Assembly (NCBI GenBank): GCA_013203415.1
Contig: JABMQE010000093.1
Span: 1-12,190 of the forward strand
Source of the DNA: Candidatus Falkowiibacteriota bacterium
Lineage (GTDB): Bacteria; Patescibacteriota; Patescibacteriia; UBA2591; JABMQE01
Length of the DNA: 12,190 nucleotides
Reading direction: 5' to 3'
The translations under genes were made by a program, and so were the position numbers. A model generated the notes under the pieces. It ran no database searches, was not told where the DNA came from, and saw only the letters and a program-made list of their open reading frames with translations. Positions 1 to 4,345 of the stretch are shown one piece after another; position 1 is the stretch's first letter; each line of letters starts with the position of its first letter.

Positions 1-59
1 AGTTGGATGAGCATGAAAAAAGGATAGGCCAGGTTGAAGGGAAATTGAGTGTGGGTTAA
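1..59 (+). CDS. 3' end of an unidentified gene (partial)
   Basis: One plus-strand frame (codons from position 3) is open from the left edge to a TAA at 57-59. The other two plus frames stop within about 30 bases. It encodes a charged 18-residue tail, LDEHEKRIGQVEGKLSVG, that could be the end of a helical or coiled-coil protein. A strong terminator follows 16 bases downstream, as expected behind a real gene. Too little is visible to assign a family. The 5' end lies outside the window. Confidence 0.45.
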   Translation, partial: LDEHEKRIGQVEGKLSVG

Positions 60-74
60 TAAATTTGTTTATAC

Positions 75-113
75 AAAAAAGACCGCCCTGGTTATACCGG
101 GACGGTCTTTTTT
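75..113. terminator. Bidirectional intrinsic terminator
   Basis: An 11-position stem (81-91 with 97-107; one C-A mismatch and one G-T wobble) closes a 5-base loop. It is flanked by AAAAAA (75-80) and TTTTTT (108-113), so it has a U-tract when read from either strand. It sits between the plus-strand gene tail ending at 59 and the minus-strand rpmA ending at 117, and can serve both. Confidence 0.85.
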
Positions 114-116
114 AAG

Positions 117-398
117 TTATTCTTTGGGAACTACACTGACAATGGTTGTGAGTACAAGTTTGCCAGTGAATTTTTTTAGTTTCTTTTTTGTAAATTGGAC
201 AATGCCGGGAGTAGTCGCAAAAAGAGTGTCGTCTTTGGCGCGTTTGACGTTTACGCCGGCATGATATTTTGTGCCTTTTTGACGGATTATAATATCACCG
301 GCTTTAGCATTTGCTTTGCCGAATAATTTTACACCTAATCTTTGGGAGTTGGAGTCGCGGCCCAGGGATGTGGAGCCGCCGGCTTTTTTATGTGCCAT
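117..398 (-). CDS. rpmA: Large ribosomal subunit protein bL27
   Basis: The 93-residue protein is a normal-length L27. It opens with MAHKKAGGS, the family's lysine/glycine-rich N-terminus that reaches toward the peptidyl-transferase centre. The conserved GRDSNSQRLGVKLFGKA block and the IIIRQKGTKYHAGVNV beta-barrel segment (about residues 36-51) follow. There is no N-terminal extension of the kind that Firmicutes cleave off before ribosome assembly. The start is the ATG at 396-398. The upstream DNA is an AT-rich low-complexity leader with no Shine-Dalgarno. In many bacteria rpmA follows rplU (L21); here the upstream neighbour is a divergent lipoprotein gene, so rpmA appears to be transcribed alone, from a candidate promoter near 479-506. 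Confidence 0.97.
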   Translation of the reverse strand: MAHKKAGGSTSLGRDSNSQRLGVKLFGKANAKAGDIIIRQKGTKYHAGVNVKRAKDDTLFATTPGIVQFTKKKLKKFTGKLVLTTIVSVVPKE

Positions 399-478
399 GT
401 TTCAAAATAAAAAATCAAAAATAAAATATCAAAAACACAAATTAAAAATAAAAAATTATGTTTTTGTATTTGTTTTAG

Positions 479-506
479 ATTAGCATGGGAAGGGAGAGGT
501 TGTCAA
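479..506 (-). promoter_or_regulatory. Candidate rpmA promoter
   Basis: Read on the minus strand, TTGACA (506-501) matches the sigma-70 -35 consensus exactly. A 16-base spacer and GCTAAT (484-479), a 4/6 match to the -10 box, follow. Transcription would begin near 472, giving a leader of about 74 bases made of A/T words. The -35 overlaps the -35 of the divergent plus-strand promoter, because TTGTCAA reads as TTGTCA on one strand and TTGACA on the other. Confidence 0.5.
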
Positions 507-528
507 GAGTGGAAAAATGTATTATAAT
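500..528 (+). promoter_or_regulatory. Promoter of the C39 lipoprotein gene (leaderless)
   Basis: TTGTCA (500-505), a 17-base spacer and a perfect TATAAT (523-528) make a strong sigma-70-type promoter. The ATG of the lipoprotein gene begins at 535, only seven bases after the -10 box. The expected start of transcription therefore falls on or next to the start codon, so the mRNA should be leaderless. No ribosome-binding site could fit. Confidence 0.75.
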
Positions 529-534
529 TAAACT

Positions 535-1347
535 ATGAAATACTTTATTTTATTATTCTTGATTTTAACACTTGGGGGATGCTTTAATCAAGCAAAAGAA
601 TTTACTAGGTCTTCTGACATTATTACCAGAAACACTGATGTGCTTGCGAATGCAAGGGAGAATATAAAGGGTATAGAGAAGATTCAGGACAAGAACAACG
701 AAGAAATAGAGAAGCTTTTGGAAGAAGAAGATATCCCAGAGCCGGTTTTGGATCCAGAAAATGAGACAAATAATGCAATTATAATTCCAGAGACCTTTGA
801 TTTGCCGGTTAAGTTTGTTTCGCAGGCGCCGTTTGAAATCTGGGATGCTTTGCATAAAGATGCCTGCGAGGAGGCGGCGATGATTATGGTTGTTAAATAT
901 TTAAGGGGCGAGGATTTGGATAAGCAGATTATGGAGGATGAAATTGTGGCTTTGATAAAATGGGAAGAGGAAAGGGGTTATAAAAAAGATTTAACAGCCC
1001 AGGAAGCAGTTGATATTTTAGAGAATTATTTTAGAATGGATGCTTGGACAGAAAAGGATGTGAGCGTGGATAAAATAAAAGAGGAGCTTTCGCTTGGGAA
1101 CCTTATAATAACGCCGCATGCCGGCAGGCAGCTTGGCAATCCTTATTATAACCGGCCTGGGCCTTTGTATCATTATTTAGTGATAAGGGGCTGGACCCAG
1201 AACGAGTTTATTACCAATGACGAGGGTACAAAGAGAGGCGAGGCCTTTAAGTATTCTTATAATAAGATAATAGAGACAGTGCATGATTGGAATGACGGGG
1301 GGAATATTTTGGATGGGGAGAAAGTGATGATTGTTGTTGGGAAATGA
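535..1347 (+). CDS. Lipoprotein with C39-type cysteine peptidase domain
   Basis: The 270-residue protein begins with a short hydrophobic signal ending in LTLGGC, a lipobox with Cys16 as the lipidation site. It is therefore probably anchored on the outer face of the cytoplasmic membrane. Residues about 20-66 are charged and likely coiled coil. From about residue 86 it resembles the Peptidase_C39_2 fold. Gln97 in SQAP, Cys111 in DACEEA, His213 in LYHYLV and Asp229 in TNDEG are in the order expected for a papain-like oxyanion Gln and Cys-His-Asp triad. Substrate is unknown. It stands alone, with its own promoter and terminator. Family placement rests on motifs only; an inactive or purely binding role is possible, although all four residues are present. 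Confidence 0.8.
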   Translation: MKYFILLFLILTLGGCFNQAKEFTRSSDIITRNTDVLANARENIKGIEKIQDKNNEEIEKLLEEEDIPEPVLDPENETNNAIIIPETFDLPVKFVSQAPFEIWDALHKDACEEAAMIMVVKYLRGEDLDKQIMEDEIVALIKWEEERGYKKDLTAQEAVDILENYFRMDAWTEKDVSVDKIKEELSLGNLIITPHAGRQLGNPYYNRPGPLYHYLVIRGWTQNEFITNDEGTKRGEAFKYSYNKIIETVHDWNDGGNILDGEKVMIVVGK

Positions 1348-1369
1348 AGAAGCCCATTTAATAAATTTT

Positions 1370-1411
1370 GTCAAGAGTTGGATATTTGTCCACAGGGCTC
1401 TTGACTTTTTT
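1370..1411 (+). terminator. Intrinsic terminator of the C39 lipoprotein gene
   Basis: GTCAAGAG (1370-1377) pairs perfectly with CTCTTGAC (1398-1405). Inside, TGGA (1379-1382) pairs with TCCA (1389-1392). Six T residues follow (1406-1411). It lies 23 bases after the TGA of the lipoprotein gene. Its 3' arm contains TTGAC of the -35 box of the next promoter, so terminator and promoter physically overlap. Confidence 0.8.
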
Positions 1412-1428
1412 ATTTATTAGTATATAAT
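1401..1428 (+). promoter_or_regulatory. Promoter of the iron-sulfur assembly operon
   Basis: TTGACT (1401-1406), a 16-base spacer and a perfect TATAAT (1423-1428) fit a sigma-70-type promoter. Transcription would begin near 1435, leaving a leader of about 146 bases before the ATG at 1581. A dyad lies at the expected start site and a long hairpin follows it. Confidence 0.75.
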
Positions 1429-1435
1429 GTAAATA

Positions 1436-1452
1436 CCAACCGTTTTGGTTGG
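1436..1452. promoter_or_regulatory. Operator-like dyad at the operon start site
   Basis: CCAACC and GGTTGG form a perfect 6-bp inverted repeat around the 5-base centre GTTTT. ATA and ATAT on the outer sides extend the symmetry. The dyad covers the predicted transcription start, where a repressor would block initiation. Autoregulation by Rrf2/IscR-type proteins through roughly 25-bp dyads is well known, so the gene product at 1581 is the natural candidate. The sequence does not match the E. coli IscR site closely, so this is inference. Confidence 0.4.
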
Positions 1453-1469
1453 ATATCGATTGTTGGTTT

Positions 1470-1560
1470 TTGGTTATTAGCAGTAGGACCGGTCATTAGT
1501 TATAAGTCATAGGTTACTAACGACTTGTGACCTTTGACCAAACTTACTGCTAATGACTAA
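1470..1560 (+). repeat. 91-nt near-perfect hairpin in the operon leader
   Basis: Every base from 1470 to 1508 can be set against its partner at 3030 minus its position. The outer stem of 18 pairs (1470-1487 with 1543-1560) contains ten consecutive Watson-Crick pairs, ATTAGCAGTA with TACTGCTAAT. A symmetric 3x3 mismatch (1488-1490/1540-1542), a 5-pair stem, a second 3x3 mismatch (1496-1498/1532-1534) and a 10-pair stem (1499-1508 with 1522-1531) follow. In total 33 pairs close a terminal loop of about 13 bases. It ends 20 bases before the start codon of the Rrf2 gene. It has no U-tract, so it is not a simple terminator. It could be a structured leader or a small inverted-repeat element. Confidence 0.75.
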
Positions 1561-1580
1561 TTACTTAGGATTTTAAAATA

Positions 1581-1979
1581 ATGAAGTTTTCAACTCGTTC
1601 ATCCTATGGCCTTAGGGCAGTTATAGACCTAGCAAAGAATTACGGCAAGGGGACTTTAAGTTTGGGAGAGATCGCCAAAAAAGAGAAAATATCGCAAGCG
1701 TATTTGGAACGGCTGGCGGCATCATTAAAGATGGCTAAGGTTATAAAAAGTACCAGAGGGGTTAAGGGCGGATACGAGTTGACGCGGGCGCCCAGCAAGA
1801 TTTCGGTGGCAGAAGTTGTGGCTAGCCTTGAAGGGTCATTGGCGCCTTTTACTTGTGTTGACGGAGATGTAAAGCTGATATGCAAGGATGATTGTTGTTC
1901 GGTGAGACGAGTGTGGGTTGAGTTGAAGAAGTCCATGGAGAAAACTTTAGGAAAAATGACATTGAAAGATCTCCTCTAA
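1581..1979 (+). CDS. Rrf2/IscR-family transcription regulator
   Basis: The 132-residue protein opens with MKFSTRSSYGLRAVIDLA, a typical Rrf2 start. A winged helix-turn-helix follows: SLGEIAKKEKISQAYLERL (about 27-45) as the recognition region and STRGVKGGYELTR (57-69) as the wing. The dimerisation helix carries Cys92, Cys101, Cys105 and Cys106 and then the common VRRVW stretch. IscR-like members use three cysteines to hold a [2Fe-2S] cluster, so cluster sensing is likely. The spacing C-x8-C-x3-CC differs from the E. coli C-x5-C-x5-C. It is the first gene of a unit with IscU, Nfu and cysteine desulfurase, which supports a role as regulator of Fe-S assembly. The start is fixed by the family N-terminus; there is no good ribosome-binding site. 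Confidence 0.92.
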   Translation: MKFSTRSSYGLRAVIDLAKNYGKGTLSLGEIAKKEKISQAYLERLAASLKMAKVIKSTRGVKGGYELTRAPSKISVAEVVASLEGSLAPFTCVDGDVKLICKDDCCSVRRVWVELKKSMEKTLGKMTLKDLL

Positions 1980-1981
1980 TG

Positions 1982-2052
1982 ATCTCGAATTATGCTTTAA
2001 TATCTCGAATGACGTTTTATATTAATAAACCAATAAATTAATAAATTAATTT
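1982..2052 (+). repeat. Spacer of tandem degenerate repeats before iscU
   Basis: Two 20-base units both begin with ATCTCGAAT (1982-1990 and 2002-2010) and continue with similar TATGCTTTA and GACGTTTTA. They are followed by octamers close to YAATAAAY (about 2023-2050). I see no promoter-quality boxes or Shine-Dalgarno here. The same octamer fills the spacer before nfu. Confidence 0.6.
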
Positions 2053-2466
2053 ATGTATTCTAAAAAATTAATGAAATATTTTAAGAAGCCCAAGAATGTT
2101 GGGAAGATTAAGAATGCGGATGCGGTTGGCGAGGCAGGAAATCCGTTGTGCGGCGACATAATGCATATGTATATTAAAATTAAAAAAAGCACAAAAAATG
2201 ATTGGCTCAAAAAACATATTATAGAAGATGCAAAATTCGAGACTTTAGGGTGTGGCGCTGCGATAGCAATGTCTGATAGAGTTATTGAGTTAATTAAAGG
2301 GAAAACGATTGGAGAGGCCGAAAAATTGACACCAGATGATGTGGCCAAGGGTTTTGATTTACCGAAGCAGAAAATTCATTGTTCAGTTCTTGGCATCGAG
2401 GCGTTGAAGAATGCTATCATAGATTATGAATGTAAGTATTCTGACATTAAGCAAGATCCTGCTTAA
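2053..2466 (+). CDS. iscU: Fe-S cluster scaffold protein IscU/NifU N-terminal type
   Basis: The 137-residue protein is the scaffold on which [2Fe-2S] clusters are built from desulfurase-derived sulfur. All three cluster ligands are present: Cys33 in GNPLCGD, Cys67 in TLGCGAAIA and Cys110 in KIHCSVLGIEAL. Asp35, which makes the cluster labile for transfer, and His109 are also there. Length and order fit IscU; there is no Zn-SufU-type insertion and no fused C-terminal NifU domain, that domain being a separate gene next door. It follows the regulator by 73 bases of AT-rich repeats. The usual LPPVK chaperone-binding motif of E. coli IscU is not seen (LPKQK at 103-107 occupies its place), so interaction with HscA-type chaperones is doubtful. 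Confidence 0.95.
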   Translation: MYSKKLMKYFKKPKNVGKIKNADAVGEAGNPLCGDIMHMYIKIKKSTKNDWLKKHIIEDAKFETLGCGAAIAMSDRVIELIKGKTIGEAEKLTPDDVAKGFDLPKQKIHCSVLGIEALKNAIIDYECKYSDIKQDPA

Positions 2467-2516
2467 TAAACTAATAAACCAATAAATCAATAAATTTTAA
2501 CCAATAATTCAATTTT
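2467..2516 (+). repeat. Octamer-repeat spacer before nfu
   Basis: The whole gap is built of variants of the octamer YAATAAAY (TAATAAAC, CAATAAAT, CAATAAAT) followed by CAATAATT and CAATTTT. The pattern is the one seen just before iscU. No promoter or Shine-Dalgarno is visible. Confidence 0.6.
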
Positions 2517-2741
2517 ATGAAAAAAAATGTTGAAAAAGTGTTAAACGATATTCGCCCACATTTACAAGCAGACGGCGGTGATATTGAGTTGGTGGAGGTT
2601 GACGAAGGTAAGGGGGTTGTTAAAGTGCGCTTAAAAGGAGCTTGTGCCAGCTGTCCAATGTCGCAGGTGACTTTAGGCGAGGGAGTGGCAAGGGCACTGA
2701 AAGACAAAGTTAAGGGGGTTAAGGACGTGGTGGCGATTTGA
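2517..2741 (+). CDS. nfu: Minimal Nfu (NifU C-terminal domain) Fe-S carrier
   Basis: The 74-residue protein consists of just the NifU C-terminal domain. It has the helix VEKVLNDIRPHLQADGGDIE (5-24), a beta hairpin, and the CxxC motif in GACASCPMSQVTL with Cys43 and Cys46. In this family the CxxC of two subunits holds a [4Fe-4S] cluster for delivery to client proteins. It lies between iscU and the cysteine desulfurase, so scaffold and carrier halves of a classic NifU are encoded as separate neighbours. The ATG follows an AT-rich spacer without Shine-Dalgarno. Confidence 0.95.
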   Translation: MKKNVEKVLNDIRPHLQADGGDIELVEVDEGKGVVKVRLKGACASCPMSQVTLGEGVARALKDKVKGVKDVVAI

Positions 2742-2804
2742 CATCGCGAATTTTCACTAATTTACCACAAATTTCACGAATTTTTTCCTGAATAATTCTG
2801 TTTT
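2742..2804 (+). repeat. Spacer of degenerate 11-mers before the cysteine desulfurase gene
   Basis: The gap contains about four degenerate copies of a unit close to CACNAATTTTC (GCGAATTTTC, ACTAATTTAC, ACAAATTTC, ACGAATTTTTT). Words differ from those of the two preceding spacers. No convincing promoter, terminator or Shine-Dalgarno is visible, so the desulfurase is probably co-transcribed with the upstream genes. Confidence 0.5.
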
Positions 2805-4016
2805 ATGAGTAAGATAAAAGAACAAATATACTTTGATTATGCGGCGACGACGCCGATTGACCCACGGGTGAAAAGAGTGATGGAGCCGTATTTGGATGAC
2901 AAATTTGCTAATGCTTCTTCGGTTCATAGTATGGGGCAGGATTCGGCAAATGCAGTGCTAAAAGCGCGAGATACTATCGCGGGTTTTTTGAATTGCAAGG
3001 CGAATGAAGTTGTTTTTACTTCTGGAGCAACAGAATGTAATAATACTGTTTTTAAGGGAGTTAGTGAGGCAATGAAAGAGTACGGAAATCATATCATCAC
3101 TACTAAGATTGAGCATCCTTGTGTTTTGGAGTCATGCAAATATTTAGAGAAGCGAGGATTTAAGGTGACATATTTGCCGGTTGGGTCAAATGGCGTGGTG
3201 AAGGTCTCTGACGTTGAGAAAGCGTTGACTAAGAAAACTATTTTAGTTTCTATAATGTATGTAAATAATGAGGTAGGCACTATCCAACCTATTGCTGACA
3301 TCGGAAAATTGATTAAGAGTTTCCGTTCTCTGTCTTCCGTCCCCCGTTTTCCGATTTTCCATACTGATGCGGCGCAAGCTGTGAATTATCTGGATTGTGA
3401 TGTTGATAAGTTAGGGGTGGATTTAATGAGCTTGTCCGGGCATAAGATTTATGGACCAAAAGGAGTCGGTGCTTTGTATATTAGGAAAGGGACGTTAATT
3501 GAACCATTAATGCATGGCGGACGTCAGGAAGATGGGATGAGGGCTGGGACTTTGAACACACCTGGGATTGTTGGGATGGGGAGCGCAATTCAAGAAATCA
3601 AGAAAACAACCCTTCGACAAGCTCAGGGCGGGGAAAATCAAGAAAACAAACGGATTAAATTTTTGCGGGATGAGTTGATTAATAAGATTTTAAAAACTAT
3701 ACCTAATTCGAAGTTGAATGGGGATAAGAAATTAAGAGTGGCGAATAATGTTAATGTAAGTTTTAAGGGGGTTGAGGGAGAGAGTTTGCTTATGCTTTTA
3801 GATGGGGAGGGGATTGCGGTTTCGACCGGGTCGGCCTGCGCTTCGGGTTCGATAAAGCCGTCTCATGTGCTTATGGCTTTGGGCAGGGGACCTTTGGAAT
3901 CGCATGGCAGTATTAGGATTACTATTGGAAGATTTACGAAAGAAAGTGATATAAAAAAACTTTTAGCAGTATTGCTAAAAGCAGTTAAAAGATTACGGGA
4001 GATTTCTTTTTTTTAG
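2805..4016 (+). CDS. iscS: Cysteine desulfurase (NifS/IscS type)
   Basis: This 403-residue PLP enzyme takes sulfur from L-cysteine and passes it as persulfide to the IscU encoded upstream. Visible motifs are FDYAATTPIDP (10-20), SGATECNN (73-80), KIEHP with His104 stacking on PLP, FHTDAAQ with Asp188, SGHKIYGPKG with the PLP lysine Lys214, RAGTLNTP (246-253) and GSACASGSIKPSHVL with catalytic Cys345. The long active-site loop suits a class I (IscS/NifS) enzyme. Two stretches look foreign: a pyrimidine-rich segment coding SFRSLSSVPRFPIF (172-185) just before the HTDAAQ motif, and TTLRQAQGGENQENK (268-282), encoded by a REP-like palindrome and its flanking repeat. Both sit where surface loops are expected, so activity is probably kept. 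The end converges with the pilus operon 19 bases away. Confidence 0.95.
   Translation: MSKIKEQIYFDYAATTPIDPRVKRVMEPYLDDKFANASSVHSMGQDSANAVLKARDTIAGFLNCKANEVVFTSGATECNNTVFKGVSEAMKEYGNHIITTKIEHPCVLESCKYLEKRGFKVTYLPVGSNGVVKVSDVEKALTKKTILVSIMYVNNEVGTIQPIADIGKLIKSFRSLSSVPRFPIFHTDAAQAVNYLDCDVDKLGVDLMSLSGHKIYGPKGVGALYIRKGTLIEPLMHGGRQEDGMRAGTLNTPGIVGMGSAIQEIKKTTLRQAQGGENQENKRIKFLRDELINKILKTIPNSKLNGDKKLRVANNVNVSFKGVEGESLLMLLDGEGIAVSTGSACASGSIKPSHVLMALGRGPLESHGSIRITIGRFTKESDIKKLLAVLLKAVKRLREISFF
3320..3360 (+). other. Pyrimidine-rich in-frame segment within the desulfurase gene
   Basis: A 41-base stretch is almost all C and T and repeats words such as TTCCGT and CCGTTTTCC. The surrounding coding strand is purine-rich. 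It encodes SFRSLSSVPRFPIF between LIK and HTDAAQ, longer than the short turn usual at this place in NifS proteins. It looks like spacer-type repeat DNA taken into the reading frame. No flanking duplication is evident. Confidence 0.45.
3595..3649 (+). repeat. REP-like palindrome flanked by 15-bp direct repeats
   Basis: CCCTTCGACAAGCTCAGGG (3610-3628) is an imperfect palindrome of the REP-like kind, known to me as a dispersed motif in many Patescibacteria. It is bounded by exact copies of AAATCAAGAAAACAA at 3595-3609 and 3635-3649. The arrangement is that of an inserted element with target duplication. It is translated as TLRQAQGG inside the cysteine desulfurase. The two flanking copies are read in different frames (offset 40 bases). 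Confidence 0.7.
3953..3981 (-). terminator. Intrinsic terminator of the pilus operon, inside the desulfurase gene
   Basis: CTTTTAGCA (3960-3968) and TGCTAAAAG (3973-3981) form a perfect 9-bp stem with a 4-base loop. Read on the minus strand it is followed by seven T residues (3959-3953). It lies 55 bases past the last stop of the minus-strand pilus operon (4036), entirely within the coding region of the convergent cysteine desulfurase. On the plus strand there is no U-tract after it. Confidence 0.7.
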
Positions 4017-4035
4017 GACTTTTCGATAGGTTCTT

Positions 4036-4344
4036 TTACTCTTCTTCTATTTTTGTTGTATAAGGTAAAAAAGGATTTCTGAAAGTCGTCCAGTTTATTT
4101 CGGGGACGATTTTTTTGTTTTTTATATCTGTAAGCACTTTATTTAGGATTTGGGTGTCGATGGTTTCTAGGGCGATTTGGCTGCGGAGAACTATAATTTC
4201 GTCGGTGCTGGTTATAGTTTTATAGATATTCTGGTAGAGGAAAAAACTGGCAAAAAGGATAGCCAAAATGATTGCTGCTGATAGAACGGCAATTTGGAGT
4301 TTGATAATTTGCGTTAAAGTTAGTTTTGTTTTTAGTCCTGCCAT
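4036..4344 (-). CDS. Small single-pass membrane protein in the pilP position
   Basis: The 102-residue protein has a short cytoplasmic N-terminus, one transmembrane helix (about 14-37) and an external part that looks helical (about 38-78). It ends in FRNPFLPYTTKIEEE. The RNPF-LP tail recalls the DPF motif of PilP/GspC-type connector proteins, but there is no lipobox and no HR or beta-sandwich domain. It begins one base after the pilO stop and is the last gene of pilM-N-O, so it most likely joins the PilN/PilO alignment complex. I do not recognise a named family; calling it PilP-like is positional inference. No Shine-Dalgarno is visible. Confidence 0.7.
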   Translation of the reverse strand: MAGLKTKLTLTQIIKLQIAVLSAAIILAILFASFFLYQNIYKTITSTDEIIVLRSQIALETIDTQILNKVLTDIKNKKIVPEINWTTFRNPFLPYTTKIEEE

Positions 4345-4345
4345 A

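Noticed and set aside
49..264. Plus-strand open frame of 71 codons over the terminator and the rpmA end
   Set aside because: It overlaps rpmA antisense and runs through a strong terminator; its protein is low-complexity and resembles nothing.
565..855. Minus-strand open frame within the C39 lipoprotein gene
   Set aside because: It is a shadow of a gene with clear lipobox and catalytic motifs, and has no start or promoter signals of its own.
1470..1560. T-box or known riboswitch in the isc leader
   Set aside because: No T-box consensus, no anti-terminator/terminator pair with U-tract and no conserved riboswitch core could be recognised; the fold is a single long rod.
2023..2516. Octamer repeats considered as a CRISPR array or iteron origin
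   Set aside because: The units are only about 8 bases, degenerate and contiguous, without spacers, and they lie in two separate short gaps with no DnaA boxes or cas genes.
4001..4020. T-run at the end of the desulfurase gene as its own terminator
   Set aside because: Eight T residues are present, but no stable stem lies directly before them; the 3960-3981 hairpin is about 25 bases away.
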